In this document: positions 1 through 8,958 of the stretch, piece by piece | How the letters are laid out: each line of letters opens with the position of its first letter | Position numbering within the stretch: position 1 is the stretch's first letter | DNA from: Atopsyche davidsoni | Taxonomy: Eukaryota > Arthropoda > Insecta > Trichoptera > Hydrobiosidae | Reading direction: 5' to 3' | Assembly: GCA_022113835.1 (NCBI GenBank) | Contig: JAILWY010000015.1 | Coordinates: 1,240,001 to 1,304,000 of the forward strand | Length of the DNA stretch: 64,000 bases | The notes under the pieces: generated by a model | The model's input: only the letters and a program-made list of their open reading frames with translations | Database searches by the model: none | What the model was told of the DNA's origin: nothing | Program-made: the position numbers and the translations under genes

Positions 1-65
1 AAGAAACTCATCAAAATAAGTATTTAGCAATCTCCTGTCCACGTGGCTTGTTGTTTACATCTTAC

Positions 66-251
66 CGAGATATTCTGCACTTCACTTGGCAAGATAAATC
101 CTTCCTGTTTTACATTATGCCATTCTTCCAACGATTTCTTCGTTGCCACATTCAGCATCATGTCTTCAGGGAGTTCTAGAACAGATTTATTTAATTGAAA
201 ACCACCAAAAATTACGTGATGGACTTCCTCTATTCCCTTATTGGTGGTTTT
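66..251 (-). CDS. isolated coding exon, unidentified protein
   Basis: On the minus strand an AG acceptor (CACGTCCAG) at 253-252 is followed by 186 open bases (62 codons, phase 0 to 0) and a strong donor (CTCG|GTAAG) at 65. The translation has a mixed, protein-like composition with segments such as EEVHHVIFGGF and KKSLEEWHNVKQEGF. I recognise no domain. It could be the next exon of the coiled-coil gene to its right: that gene's exon 9, read through to a weak donor at 1432, also ends in phase 0. It could equally belong to another gene running off the left edge. No start or stop codon is assigned. The exon structure is fairly convincing; the parent gene is not known. Confidence 0.45.
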
Positions 252-299
252 CTGGACGTGGATATTCAATGATTATATAATAATGCTATTGGGCAGCAG

Positions 300-837
300 A
301 GTATAAAACTGCGGCGTATAAACCTTAGAAAACCATAAACACTGGCTCAGCATGAGTATGTGCTCAGTGAAATAGTCGCCAACCTTCTCTGAGCAGAAGC
401 ACTTGATGAAGAAGGATATTCATGGATGAAACAATAATGCTGTTGCGCAGCAGCAATACGCAGACTTTTCTTTTCAATATAAAACTGCGGTGTAGAAGGA
501 CCCACTGTACTATGTTCCCTTTAGAAAACCATAAACACTGGTTTAGCATAAGTATGTGCTCAGTAAATGGTCGCCAACTTCCTATCAGTAAAAGCACTCG
601 ATAAAGAAGGATGAAATAATAATGCTATTGCACAGCAGCAATACGCAGACTTTTCCTTCAAATATAAAACTGCGTGTAGAAGGACCCACTGTACTAATTT
701 CCCTTTAGAAAACCATGAACACTGGCACAGCATGAACGATGTGTTTAGTGAAAAGGTCGCCAATTTCCTCTCAATAATGCTATTGCATAGCAGCAATACG
801 CAGACTTTTCCTTTCAATATAAAACTGTCGTGAAGAC
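300..837. repeat. tandem repeat, ~185-195 bp unit, about 3 copies
   Basis: The block AACCATAAACACTGG occurs at 331 and 527, and a variant occurs at 711. CAGCAATACGCAGAC occurs at 451, 636 and 791. Each unit also carries ATAAAACTGCG and, in most units, a GTGTAGAAGGACCC segment. Unit spacing is 196 and 184 bp, then 155 bp for the shortened last unit. Open frames across it are by-products of the periodicity. A lone copy in the opposite orientation lies near 32.7 kb, so this is a dispersed family that has become tandem here. Confidence 0.8.
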
Positions 838-1018
838 CATAGGTTCCCAACGGGGGCGGTGGCGGAACCAAGGGAAAATGGGGGGCGTTATGTAATACCT
901 CTACGGTAATTTTATATGTAAAATAAATGATATAATTATAATTGTTAAGTCAAAGGGGGCGTTGGAATTTTTTTTTCTCGTCAAGGGGCGGTGGTCAAAA
1001 AAAGGTTGGGAGCCTATG
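838..1018. mobile_element. hAT-like MITE inserted in the tandem repeat
   Basis: A 181-bp element has imperfect terminal inverted repeats: CATAGGTTCCCAAC at 838-851 and GGTTGGGAGCCTATG at 1004-1018. The flanking 8-mers GTGAAGAC (830-837) and GTGTAGAG (1019-1026) match at 6 of 8 positions, which fits a decayed 8-bp hAT target duplication. The right copy still resembles the GTGTAGAAGG segment of the surrounding repeat unit, so the target site can be recognised. The interior holds G-rich runs (GGGGGCGG) and no coding sequence. Confidence 0.6.
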
Positions 1019-1352
1019 GTGTAGAGGAGAGTAAATTTATTTTTTTAATTTTTAACTAAGTAGTATTAATATACGGTAATTTAAGTAAACAATTTGTACA
1101 GTCAACTATTTTTGATATTCTCACGATCTATTTAAACCGAAATGTTATAAAAAGCGGATCGACAGTACCAAATATAATGCTGTAGAGTATTTTTGTATTT
1201 TTGACCACCTTGACAGAAAAAGAATTCTATCGCCCCCCTTTGCGCAAAATAACAGTTATAAGTCATTGCTGCCCAGGTGAAAAAAAAAAATGTTTTTCGA
1301 GTTTTTTTGATCATTTTTTGTGTGAAAAAATCTACCGCACAAATCGAAAATA

Positions 1353-1432
1353 TTAAAATGCAAAAAGTTCATTCATTTCCCCCTCGGACCGGCCACCGCC
1401 TCCTTGGAGAGCTCCAGCGCCCGCCGGGGAAC
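1353..1432 (-). CDS. possible last exon of coiled-coil gene
   Basis: After an AG at 1434-1433 (GGCGCAG), 80 nt stay open to TAA at 1353 in the phase required by exon 9. The tail would be Gly/Ser-rich and end in EMNELFAF. Against this, an alternative frame here (PRRALELSKEAVA) has a stronger coding bias, and no AATAAA lies close downstream. The intron would be 98 bp. This exon is the least certain part of the model. Confidence 0.3.
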
Positions 1433-4400
1433 CTGCGCCGTAGACCAAGGACCCGCTACATGAGCATGTATGAGTATAAGCTCGTGTCGTGCTTGTGGAC
1501 ATCGTCGAGGAGTGCATGTGGTCTCGTTACTGAAGGAGTCCCTGGCGTGGAGCTCCTTGGCCTGCACGATGTCGAGCATGGCGCGCGCGCTGTCCTCGAG
1601 CAGGGCCTCGCGCTGGGCGGCGCGCTGCACGCGACTCTCCAGCAGGGCGCAGTGGCTGCTCCTGTCGTAGAGCTCCCGCTGCAGAGCCTTCTCCTGCTTC
1701 ACCAGCGCCTTGGTGACCCGCTCCTTCTCCATCATTTGCTTCTCCATTTCGTCGATTCTATAACGAAACTCCACGATAACACCGAGGCACTCTCCGAACA
1801 CTCGGTTTTTCTCGAAAATATTGAAAACGGAATCGGCGAGATATAAAGCCATTTTAATTTTTTTTGTTTATAAAAGCTTTAATGAAACATCAAAAGAAGC
1901 CATTCAAATGCTTGAATCACAATAAAAACACAAAGAGCAGATTTTGTAATATAATTTAAAAACCTGAATTTTAACGTAAATCAAATTTATATATATTTAT
2001 TCTTTTAGAATAAAATTTCAGGGTGTGTATTATTATTGGCAATACAATGTTTATTTTTTGTAATTCTCTCTTTTAATGGCTTTGCATAAATATTTATAAA
2101 ATATGTTTTTTTTTGTAGGCGCATCCGCTTTTAGAGCTAATCTAAAACACAAATTACAGTTTGCTCAATAATATTATTTAGTATGTTATACTTTTATACG
2201 ATAACTATAACATTCAAGAATCATTTCTGCTTTGAGCGTATTTGCCTTTTAAGGAGTTCTCACTTGAAATATGAACACGTTCTCGATAAAAAATGATATT
2301 TAACCTGTTTTCTAGGCAATTTTTCTCATTTCCAAGCTGAAGATAGTCTCTTTCCCAGCGGGCAATTATCTCCTGAAGTTGCTGAATGTGCTCACCGTAG
2401 CCTTCCTTCAGCTTCACCTGGTTGGAAGATTTGCAAAATGAATAAACACACTCATGAAAATAATGGGTCTATTCTTTAAAAACCGGATTTTTTTAAGAAA
2501 AGTTTGAGCGTTTATTAAAGAAAATTTTCGAAAATTAAATTGGACGAGCAATGTCATGTTGTAAAATCAATGTCTCGTATCTGGTCTCCCATTCTGGCCG
2601 TTTTTCCTTAAATGCTCTCTTTTAAGGAATCAGATGTTGTTGGTACACCTCTCTAGTAATGGTTTCGTCCAGTTTTAAAAGCTCATAATACACAACTCCC
2701 TTCTGGTCCCACCAAATACAGACCATTATCTTGGCATCGTGAATATTCTTCTACGGTGTCGATTTGGCTGGTTGGACGGGCTTCAAATACGTTTTTTTGC
2801 TCTTCTGGTTATCTTAAAGAATTCATTCTTTATCGCCAGTAACAATTCGATGCAAAAACGACTTCTTTTTATAACGCTCGAGCAGCATTTCAGGCATGAA
2901 AAATCGCCTTTCCACGTCTTTCGGGTTCAACTCGTATGACACCCAATTTCCTTGCTCCAGGATAAATCTCAATGCTTTTAAGCACTTGGAAATGGCTGCT
3001 TGAGTCACTCCCAATGATTTCTCAAGCTTTTCTTGTGTTTGACACGAGTATTGATCGAGTAACGCTTCCAATTATTCATCTTCAAACTTTTACGACGGTC
3101 CACGCCGTTTTTGTCTTTGATGTCAAAATCGCCACTTTTAAAGCGTTGAAACCTTTCAAAACACTGTGTTTTCGCAAGAACATGTTTGCCATACAATCCA
3201 AAGAGCAAACAATGACTTTCGGCTGCAGTTTTCTTAGAAAAAAAGTGACTCACCAAAACTTTCCGCAAATGCTGTTTTTTTCGCCATATTTCAAATTTTT
3301 TTAGTAATGAATAAACTAACACAAGGGTTGGGGCATCTAGTGTCAAATTCCGGTTTTTAAGTTATATACCTATTATACATATTAAATGAATTTTTATTGT
3401 ACGGCCCAGTAGGAAATCTCATTTCCTTAATTTGGCCCGGTAACTAAAAAAGGTTGGCCACCCATGGTATAGACCAAATATAATTTTAAAAAATTACGAA
3501 TAAAATATTCACGTATTCCATCTGGTCCCAGTCCCAGTGGGTGAGAACGGTGTTCTCATAGAGAACCTCGCTGTTGAATGCCGCGGGAGGGGGTGTGGGC
3601 GTCACGCAGGGCGTGGAGGGCGAGGAGGGCGCGCGCCCTGACGCCTCCTCCGCGCCCTCCCCTGCCCCGCCCCTCAGCAGCGCCCTTTGCCAACCACTGC
3701 GCGCCTGGAAGAGCTGCACGCTGAGATGCAGCGGTCCAGGATCGCGTCCCTCGTCCAGCAACTCCTTGCGATGAATCCTCAAGTTATCGTACGCCCCCAT
3801 CAGCGCCGCCTGCCACACACAAGAGCCCCAGCTCGAGATAAATAAATCTGATATTGAATCTGTCTGATCGGCTGTTTTTCTCAATCAATAATTTATACGG
3901 ATCAAAAAGAGGCAGTAACTTAGTTATCACCTGTTTAACTTGCAACTCTCCCAGAAGGTGTTGAAATTTGGACATTTTGTTAAGGTAAGCAGTGTCTTTT
4001 GTTCCATGTCCAGACGATGTGCCTGCAATGAAAATGCGAGCATAAAATAAAATTGACCGACAGACATTGTGATAATATATCCAGAGTCCTGACGTACTTG
4101 AATACTTTTCTGGAGTGGGATGTTTTTTGACAATCGCATCCTTTAGTGAGTTTACAAAGATTTTCTGTAAATAAATTATGTTTTAAAATATACAACATTA
4201 ATCATCCTGTTTTTTTCCAGGAAATAAAAAAATGTAACATCATCTACGTTTGTTCTTTTTTATGATAAATCATTTCATGGTAAAATCAACATTAAAGTAT
4301 AGTATTAAAAAAAGACGCTTAAAACTTTTATGGAAGCATGAATAGATGCATATAAGCTGTAAGCAGTCGGTTATTTTTTATACATTTTTTAATTGCCTGT

Positions 4401-5301
4401 AATGTAAATTTCACCTGTTTAGGTCCCAGGGAAGATTTCGCGCTCGAAGGGTGACTCGGTGGTATTGTCCATCGCGGACTCTGAAATGAATAGCAGAGGT
4501 TGAGATAAGAAGTCGAAATATTTTTGTGTTTTTTTCAATTTGCCATTTTCTCAAACACAAAGAGAATAGAGTGAAGGACCTTCTTGGGAACGGGGATGGC
4601 ACTGAAGTCCACGGCCGGAACAGAGGGCTGGCGCAGGTTGCGAGACTGCCGCACTCGACTGGTGTGCGTACTCTGCGGTATGAACCACGTTTTCGTAGAA
4701 CCTGGTCAGCAACCATACAAATAATAAAAAAAAATTATCATTTTGAACCGCCCCAGGTGCTTGAAGCTCTGGGTGCGCCACTGGCTTAAGTCAGTTGCCA
4801 TCCATTTTTTTGAGAAGTCCCGACAAAATCGCACTGAAGAGAGCTACTAAATTGAACAGCGTCACACACGGCACAACGCGTCAATTATCTGCTGATGTGC
4901 CGGAGGTTGTAAAGAGGCTTTATTGCGTTTTGTGACAAACCAGAGTTCTGATCACTCGGAGCGATGCGCTCGTTTAGAGGTGATCCGTCGCTCGCGCACT
5001 GGGGACTCTGAAACGGAACGCTGGAACCTGAAAAACAGATTTTTTTCCACAAACTATAGTTAAAACTTGTTAACTAGAATACCGCCACATGAGAAAGACA
5101 TTAATAAATATTAATATCCAGAAAAAAAAAAAACGATTATATAAGGCTCGATAAAGTAAGGTTAGGTTAGAAAAAAAAAAGCTTCTTTGAAAACAAAGAC
5201 GTTGGTAAATAAAGCTATGTATAATATTTTTTAACGAAATGCCATCTATCTGGTTTACCTCCATCGTCACCTTCACTAACTTCATCCACATTAACAGACA
5301 T
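1353..5301 (-). CDS. multi-exon gene, unidentified coiled-coil protein (~397 aa model)
   Basis: Ten exons on the minus strand join in frame: 5301-5259, 5027-4941, 4701-4580, 4480-4415, 4164-4098, 4022-3931, 3809-3513, 2417-2305, 1757-1531 and 1432-1353 (1,194 nt, 397 codons plus stop). All introns are GT-AG, and the phases agree at every junction. Residues ~1-106 are Ser/Pro/Gln-rich and probably disordered. Residues ~107-175 include helical, Leu/Lys/Glu-rich stretches. Residues ~190-235 are Gly/Ala then Pro-rich. Residues ~259-371 are a strongly charged coiled coil (for example EMEKQMMEKERVTKALVKQE). There is no signal peptide or membrane segment, so it is probably cytosolic or cytoskeletal; that is inference. 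I do not recognise the family. Exons 7 and 9 are much more GC-rich than their surroundings. The last exon and stop are the weakest part: the region 1430-1525 shows frame-bias shifts, and a read-through variant joining 66-251 is phase-compatible. Confidence 0.7.
1531..1757 (-). CDS. exon 9 of coiled-coil gene (GC-rich coiled coil)
   Basis: The exon begins after TCGTTATAG at 1758 in phase 2 and continues the heptad-like coiled coil (RIDEMEKQMMEKERVTKALV). It is GC-rich, with codon third positions mostly G or C. The donor TTCA|GTAACG at 1530 gives phase 1. Reading through it stays open to 1373 but with much poorer codon bias. The 5' boundary is well supported by phase; the 3' boundary is not certain. 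Confidence 0.6.
2305..2417 (-). CDS. exon 8 of coiled-coil gene
   Basis: The 113-nt exon lies between TTCCAACCAG and AACAG|GTTAAA, phase 0 to 2. It encodes the first part of the main coiled coil (HIQQLQEIIARWERDYLQL). It is separated from exon 7 by a 1,095-bp intron that contains a mariner element. Removing the element leaves about 216 bp, similar to the other introns. Confidence 0.7.
2479..3357 (-). mobile_element. mariner element in intron 7
   Basis: Inverted copies of TTAAAAACCGGA sit at 2476-2487 and 3349-3360. Reading TA as the target duplication (2477-2478 and 3358-3359) gives an element of 879 bp. Intact mariners are about 1.3 kb, so it has lost internal DNA. It lies in the same orientation as the host gene, inside an intron. 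Confidence 0.8.
2536..3346 (-). pseudogene. mariner transposase, broken
   Basis: Minus-strand translation gives, in order, an N-terminal helix-turn-helix region ending in FQRFKSGDFDIKDK, a second helix-turn-helix (EKLEKSLGVTQAAISKCLKA), the first catalytic block (LHRIVTGDKE), the second block (KIMVCIWWDQKGVVYYELL) and the third (HDIARPI). In intact mariner proteins (DD34D) the first and third blocks read TGDEKW and HDNARPH, so all three aspartates are still visible. The pieces lie in different frames with stops between them, so no active protein can be made. The product would cut and paste DNA at TA sites. Confidence 0.85.
3395..3469 (-). repeat. fragment of a hAT-like repeat end
   Basis: On the minus strand the segment starts CCATGGGTGGCCAACC and is followed by TTACCGGGCCAAATTAAGG. 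This resembles non-autonomous hAT termini of the 'GGTGGCCAACC' type. Only one end is visible, next to the mariner. Confidence 0.35.
3513..3809 (-). CDS. exon 7 of coiled-coil gene (GC-rich)
   Basis: The 297-nt exon (99 codons, phase 0 to 0) lies between TGTGTGGCAG and TAC|GTGAAT. It starts with a helical part (AALMGAYDNLRIHRKELLDE), passes through a Gly/Ala/Glu then Ser/Pro/Thr low-complexity stretch, and ends in THWDWDQMEY. Its GC content is far above that of the flanking introns. Confidence 0.7.
3931..4022 (-). CDS. exon 6 of coiled-coil gene
   Basis: The 92-nt exon lies between TTTCATTGCAG and CAG|GTGATA, phase 1 to 0. It encodes 30 residues plus a split serine codon, including NKMSKFQHLLGELQVKQ. 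A 75-bp intron separates it from exon 5 and 121 bp from exon 7. Confidence 0.65.
4098..4164 (-). CDS. exon 5 of coiled-coil gene
   Basis: The 67-nt exon lies between acceptor TATTTACAG and the strong donor CAA|GTACGT, phase 0 to 1. It encodes a helical segment (KIFVNSLKDAIVKKHPTPEK). Confidence 0.65.
4415..4480 (-). CDS. exon 4 of coiled-coil gene
   Basis: The 66-nt exon lies between TTCATTTCAG and CAG|GTGAAA, phase 0 to 0. It encodes 22 residues rich in Ser, Pro and Lys, consistent with a disordered linker. Confidence 0.6.
4580..4701 (-). CDS. exon 3 of coiled-coil gene
   Basis: The 122-nt exon starts after acceptor GCTGACCAG and ends at AAG|GTCCTT, phase 1 to 0. It is basic and Ser-rich, ending in VPAVDFSAIPVPKK. 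The donor is weak (GTCCTT). It was chosen because read-through hits a stop soon after and because the next exon is then in phase. Confidence 0.6.
4941..5027 (-). CDS. exon 2 of coiled-coil gene
   Basis: The 87-nt exon lies between acceptor TTTTTCAG and donor TCTG|GTTTGT, phase 1 to 1. It encodes 29 residues rich in Ser, Gln and Pro. Without splicing, the frame meets TAA at about 4894, so the donor at 4940 is needed to stay open. Confidence 0.6.
5259..5301 (-). CDS. exon 1 (start codon) of coiled-coil gene
   Basis: ATG at 5301 opens a short acidic peptide (MSVNVDEVSEGDDG). It ends at the donor GGAG|GTAAAC in phase 1. The next acceptor (TTTTTCAG, 5028) restores a glycine codon and an open frame. 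This is the first ATG in the open model, and stops precede it upstream in frame. The intron to exon 2 is 231 bp. Confidence 0.65.
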
Positions 5302-7985
5302 AACTGTCAAGCATAAAAATTTGTGATATTAATTTACAACAGGCTTTTGATAATAACTTTTTATTCATGAATTTTACAAAACTTACTCTAAAACTACTCA
5401 CAAAAAAACAATAAACAAACGAATGTTGCAATAATTTTTATACAAAAACATTTTTGAATTTCGTTTATTGAACCTAGTAAATATATTTAGTATTTTTAAA
5501 ATAAATTAAAATATTTTTGATTTAAAAAATATTCAATTGATACATTAATTAACCTGCTCTAAAAGCTAATTGTAATTTTTTGAAAATTTACAATTTAATT
5601 TATTTAAAAATTTATTAAGAACATTCTCAATCTTACTCAAATTTATAATAGGTTTATTTTTTAAATATTTTCACGGCGATACAAATTATAAAGATATTTT
5701 TTATAGTGTCATGAATACTTTTTAAATGAATCCAACTAATTTAAATGTATCTAATAAATGTCTTAAAAAACTCTAGATGGATTTAAAAATGCGTTTAAAT
5801 AATTTATATTCATTTAAATTGATAATAAAAAAATTATAAGTAAAAATAAATTATTTTATATTAGTTTCATCGTAACAACCTTTCATATTCCCTAAACCTT
5901 TAAAAACACACAAAAAATACTCTTTGAAGTATATATTAGCTAAAAGTAACAAATAAAAATTAAATAACGTAAATTTTCCGAAAACAACAAAAACACAAAG
6001 GCATTACCTATTTTCAAAAATAAATATTAATTGTTTGTTTGATCTGAATTGCAAATCTTTTATGAGATAAAAAGATGTTGAATTATAATGTGTACAATAT
6101 ACATGACAGTTAAATTTAATAAGTATTTCAGACGAAAAAAAATACAAAAAATACTGAAAAATTCTTTGTACAAAAAAATTCAGAGTTGAAATTACAAAAA
6201 AAAATTTTACCTATTACAATAACACAAAAATATTATCTAATTACTTTCTCTTTTTAAGGAGTTAAAATTCTAAGCGGATTCCGTCACGCGCTCGGGCAGT
6301 TAGTTTGCCGGGCCGTTAAATCTGTCAAAAAATTGATTTACTCGTTTAAATTATGCAAACAATTAAAGCCATAGAAAAAATAATAACGTTGAAATATGCT
6401 TCACTTGGGAGCATCAAAATAATGCACGTATTTCAGCGAGGCACTCGCGGGGGTGGGGGTGGGAATTACGTAACAATTAACGGGAGGACAAGCCTTAGTA
6501 AGGGAGTCTTGCATTCGGATCACGTCCCGTTAGCTAAGAAATATACTACACGACAAGAAGCGCACAGTAGTTCAAAATTAACCCCTAGAGCCTGATAATA
6601 AAAAAAAATTCCCGAGTACTTGTGTGTAAAATTTATTTATACCACAAAAACACAACATAAATAAATACTCAAAGACATTTTTAAGAATTTATTTACAGAT
6701 ACAGTTCACAGCGTTACATGGAAAAATGTAACCTTGCCTAGTAATAATTCACAAACAAATATGTTAGTAGTCTTCTTGCTATTTTGTTATTCATACTTGT
6801 TTGAATTATAATTTACTTATTTACTATTAATTGATAATTGTATGTTCCTAAAAAATTATTCACACAATCCTATTTTTATAACTATGCAACGTATTTGTAA
6901 GTAATTATACAACATTTCTTGTTACATATGGAAAATATATTTTTTTTAAATATATCCGCGTATATTAGCATTTTGCACCACTGTGCGGAGGCTCTATTTC
7001 AACCAGTAAAGAACGCAAGGGTGGCTGTATTGTTGTTTTGCTCCACCTTGGGGTGGGCGCAGTTTTCAGTAATTATTTCCAACTTGTCACGCTTAAATTT
7101 CGTCGGTTGAGATGTTTTTTTGTGGATGCTTGGTTAAGTTTGCGACAACACACTGTATACTTGCAAAAATTATTTTATATACAATTTCTTGGTATTTTGT
7201 TATAAAACAACATTACACTTAAAAATAATCTGTTCATAAAGTTATTTGGTGTGATATACAACATTAAAAAAAATCGTTGTAAGTAACCCTTGTAATTGAA
7301 AACAATATGATTTTTAATGTACACCATTTTTTAAACAACAAAATGGATAATTTTTATTAATGTTAATTAAGAATAATATTTTTAAATAAAATAATGTACC
7401 CTTTGTGTCACATAAATGTTACTCATTAATATTAAATAGTATTAATTAATTATTTGTTGCTATTTGTGACCACAGTTTATGATCAAAAATATGAATTAAA
7501 TAGTTTTAATTGCATGTTATTATTTGTTTTTATTATGTAAAAGTAAAAGTGGTTTTTTGTACAAACAAAAAAGCAATTATTCGCAGGTTAATTAATATTT
7601 TTTTTTATATTTCATCGTATTATTGTTTAAGCATTAAAAATTGTGGGCATCAAAATATCAAACCCTCGCACTAGATTTTCTGAAACACATAAATGTATAA
7701 ATGATAGTTTGAAATATAAAACCGAGAGGCTTTTTAAATCGCCTTTCCCTTGAAATAAGCTTTTTAATGCGACTACTTTTATTTGATATTTTTACAAAGT
7801 TTCATATAAAAAAATTATAAAAGTTTACAATTTACAACATATGCGTTTGCAATAAATATGTTGTTTAGAAACTGTTCATGAACTTAATATCACAATATTT
7901 TTTTTTTAAACCAACCATTGACTATAATTTAACATTAAACAAAACTGCTATTGGTAATCTAATTTGATAACGATAAATTGATGAA
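5302..7985. other. AT-rich intergenic DNA with three small islands
   Basis: No gene is recognised. Long A/T-rich stretches contain a two-unit TTAGG-like run (5161-5170), a small GC island at 6270-6325, a G-rich patch at 6447-6465 (GGGGGTGGGGGTGGG, possible quadruplex) within a moderate island to 6600, and another island at 6970-7100. Open frames are short and lack coding bias. Confidence 0.5.
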
Positions 7986-7989
7986 ATAT

Positions 7990-8072
7990 TTACAACACAG
8001 AGGTATTTGAACCCATGTCTTCACAGCTGCCAATTCTTGCTTTCCAAACGAGCTAACATAGCACTGAGGCGT
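7990..8072 (-). repeat. tRNA-like SINE relic
   Basis: On the minus strand a box-A-like TAGCTCGTTTGG (8054-8043) precedes a box-B-like GGGTTCAAATAC (8014-8003) at a spacing close to that in tRNA genes. The arms do not form a clean cloverleaf, so this is a decayed tRNA-derived SINE head and not a functional tRNA. Confidence 0.5.
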
Positions 8073-8159
8073 GCAAGATCAGATCTGCTCAGATAATGAA
8101 ATTTTTATATTTTTCGTCGTTTTAAGTGTAAATCGATTACCAAAGAACACACTGTATAA

Positions 8160-8310
8160 AGAAGCCATTTGTCGCACGGAGCCCGGGTCTATTTATCTCG
8201 GTGGCGCCTCGATTATTGCATATTTGATGCCGGCCAGCGTCCTCGAATGAATTATTTATCAAATCTGGGGAATGCGGCTATTCGGTGGCCGATAATAGGA
8301 TAGCAAACAA
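8160..8310. promoter_or_regulatory. GC-elevated non-coding island
   Basis: This is a complex, non-repetitive stretch with blocks such as CGGAGCCCGGGTC and ATGCCGGCCAGCG, sharply distinct from the AT-rich flanks. All frames carry stops. A regulatory role is inferred from composition only. Confidence 0.3.
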
Positions 8311-8565
8311 TTTACTATATTGTCAAGATACTTTAAATTCAGTTCAGATAATAATAAATATAAAACACATTGGATTTGCCTCACTCCAGAAGACACAAAA
8401 AATATATATTAACAGCAAATATGAATGCCAGTCGATTTCTAAATTTTGATTGACTCTCAATGAGGTATATTGTAATAACTTTTTGGCCACTCACATTTGT
8501 TGATTTATTATAGAAAAAATACCAGTTAATTCAAACAATTTTCCAAAAGTTTTTCAACGGACTAA

Positions 8566-8724
8566 GTTATCACAAAAATTATAAATTTATTAAATTTTGG
8601 AAGCAATTTGTTAAATGACGATAAAATTATTAATTTTGAAACTCTGCCACCACATCCTGATGCTGAAGCTGTTTTGGATATGATGGATTGGATGATTGAT
8701 ATGAAGCACCTATTAATAAATTGA
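8566..8724 (+). other. short coding-like fragment, no start codon
   Basis: A 52-codon open frame ends at TGA (8722-8724). Its 3' half reads FETLPPHPDAEAVLDMMDWM, unusually protein-like for this AT-rich DNA. Only internal ATG codons are available. It is followed by AATAAA-like signals and by a retroelement tail fragment at 8773. It may be the remnant of a transposon ORF or of a 3' exon. No family is recognised. Confidence 0.2.
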
Positions 8725-8772
8725 CAGTGGAAACCGTGTTTCCAATAAACTAGTTAAATATTTTAAATAAAG

Positions 8773-8808
8773 ACTGAGTGATTTTTCAACATGTTTATTT
8801 TTATTGGT
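8773..8808 (-). repeat. tail fragment of the short ribozyme-bearing element
   Basis: GAGTGATTTTTCAACATG and the following TTTATTTTTATT match the inverted-repeat arm of the element at 8959-9399 with few differences. No second end is visible. Confidence 0.45.
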
Positions 8809-8958
8809 ATACAAAAATTCCATATATTTTTTAAATAGTTATTGTCGTTTTTTTACAATATTTTTTGTAATATTTTATGATATATTCAATAAATCTGTGA
8901 ATGCCCAGTGACTACGACAAATGAAATTATCTATAAATTACTCAATTAAGTTCTTAAA

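Noticed and set aside
1277..1846. Long plus-strand open frame (189 codons)
   Set aside because: It is the antisense shadow of GC-rich exon 9 on the minus strand; it has no splice context, and its Leu/Arg bias comes from the opposite codons.
5159..5172. TTAGG-like repeats (AGGTTAGGTTAG)
   Set aside because: Only two units of the insect telomere motif; not a telomeric array.
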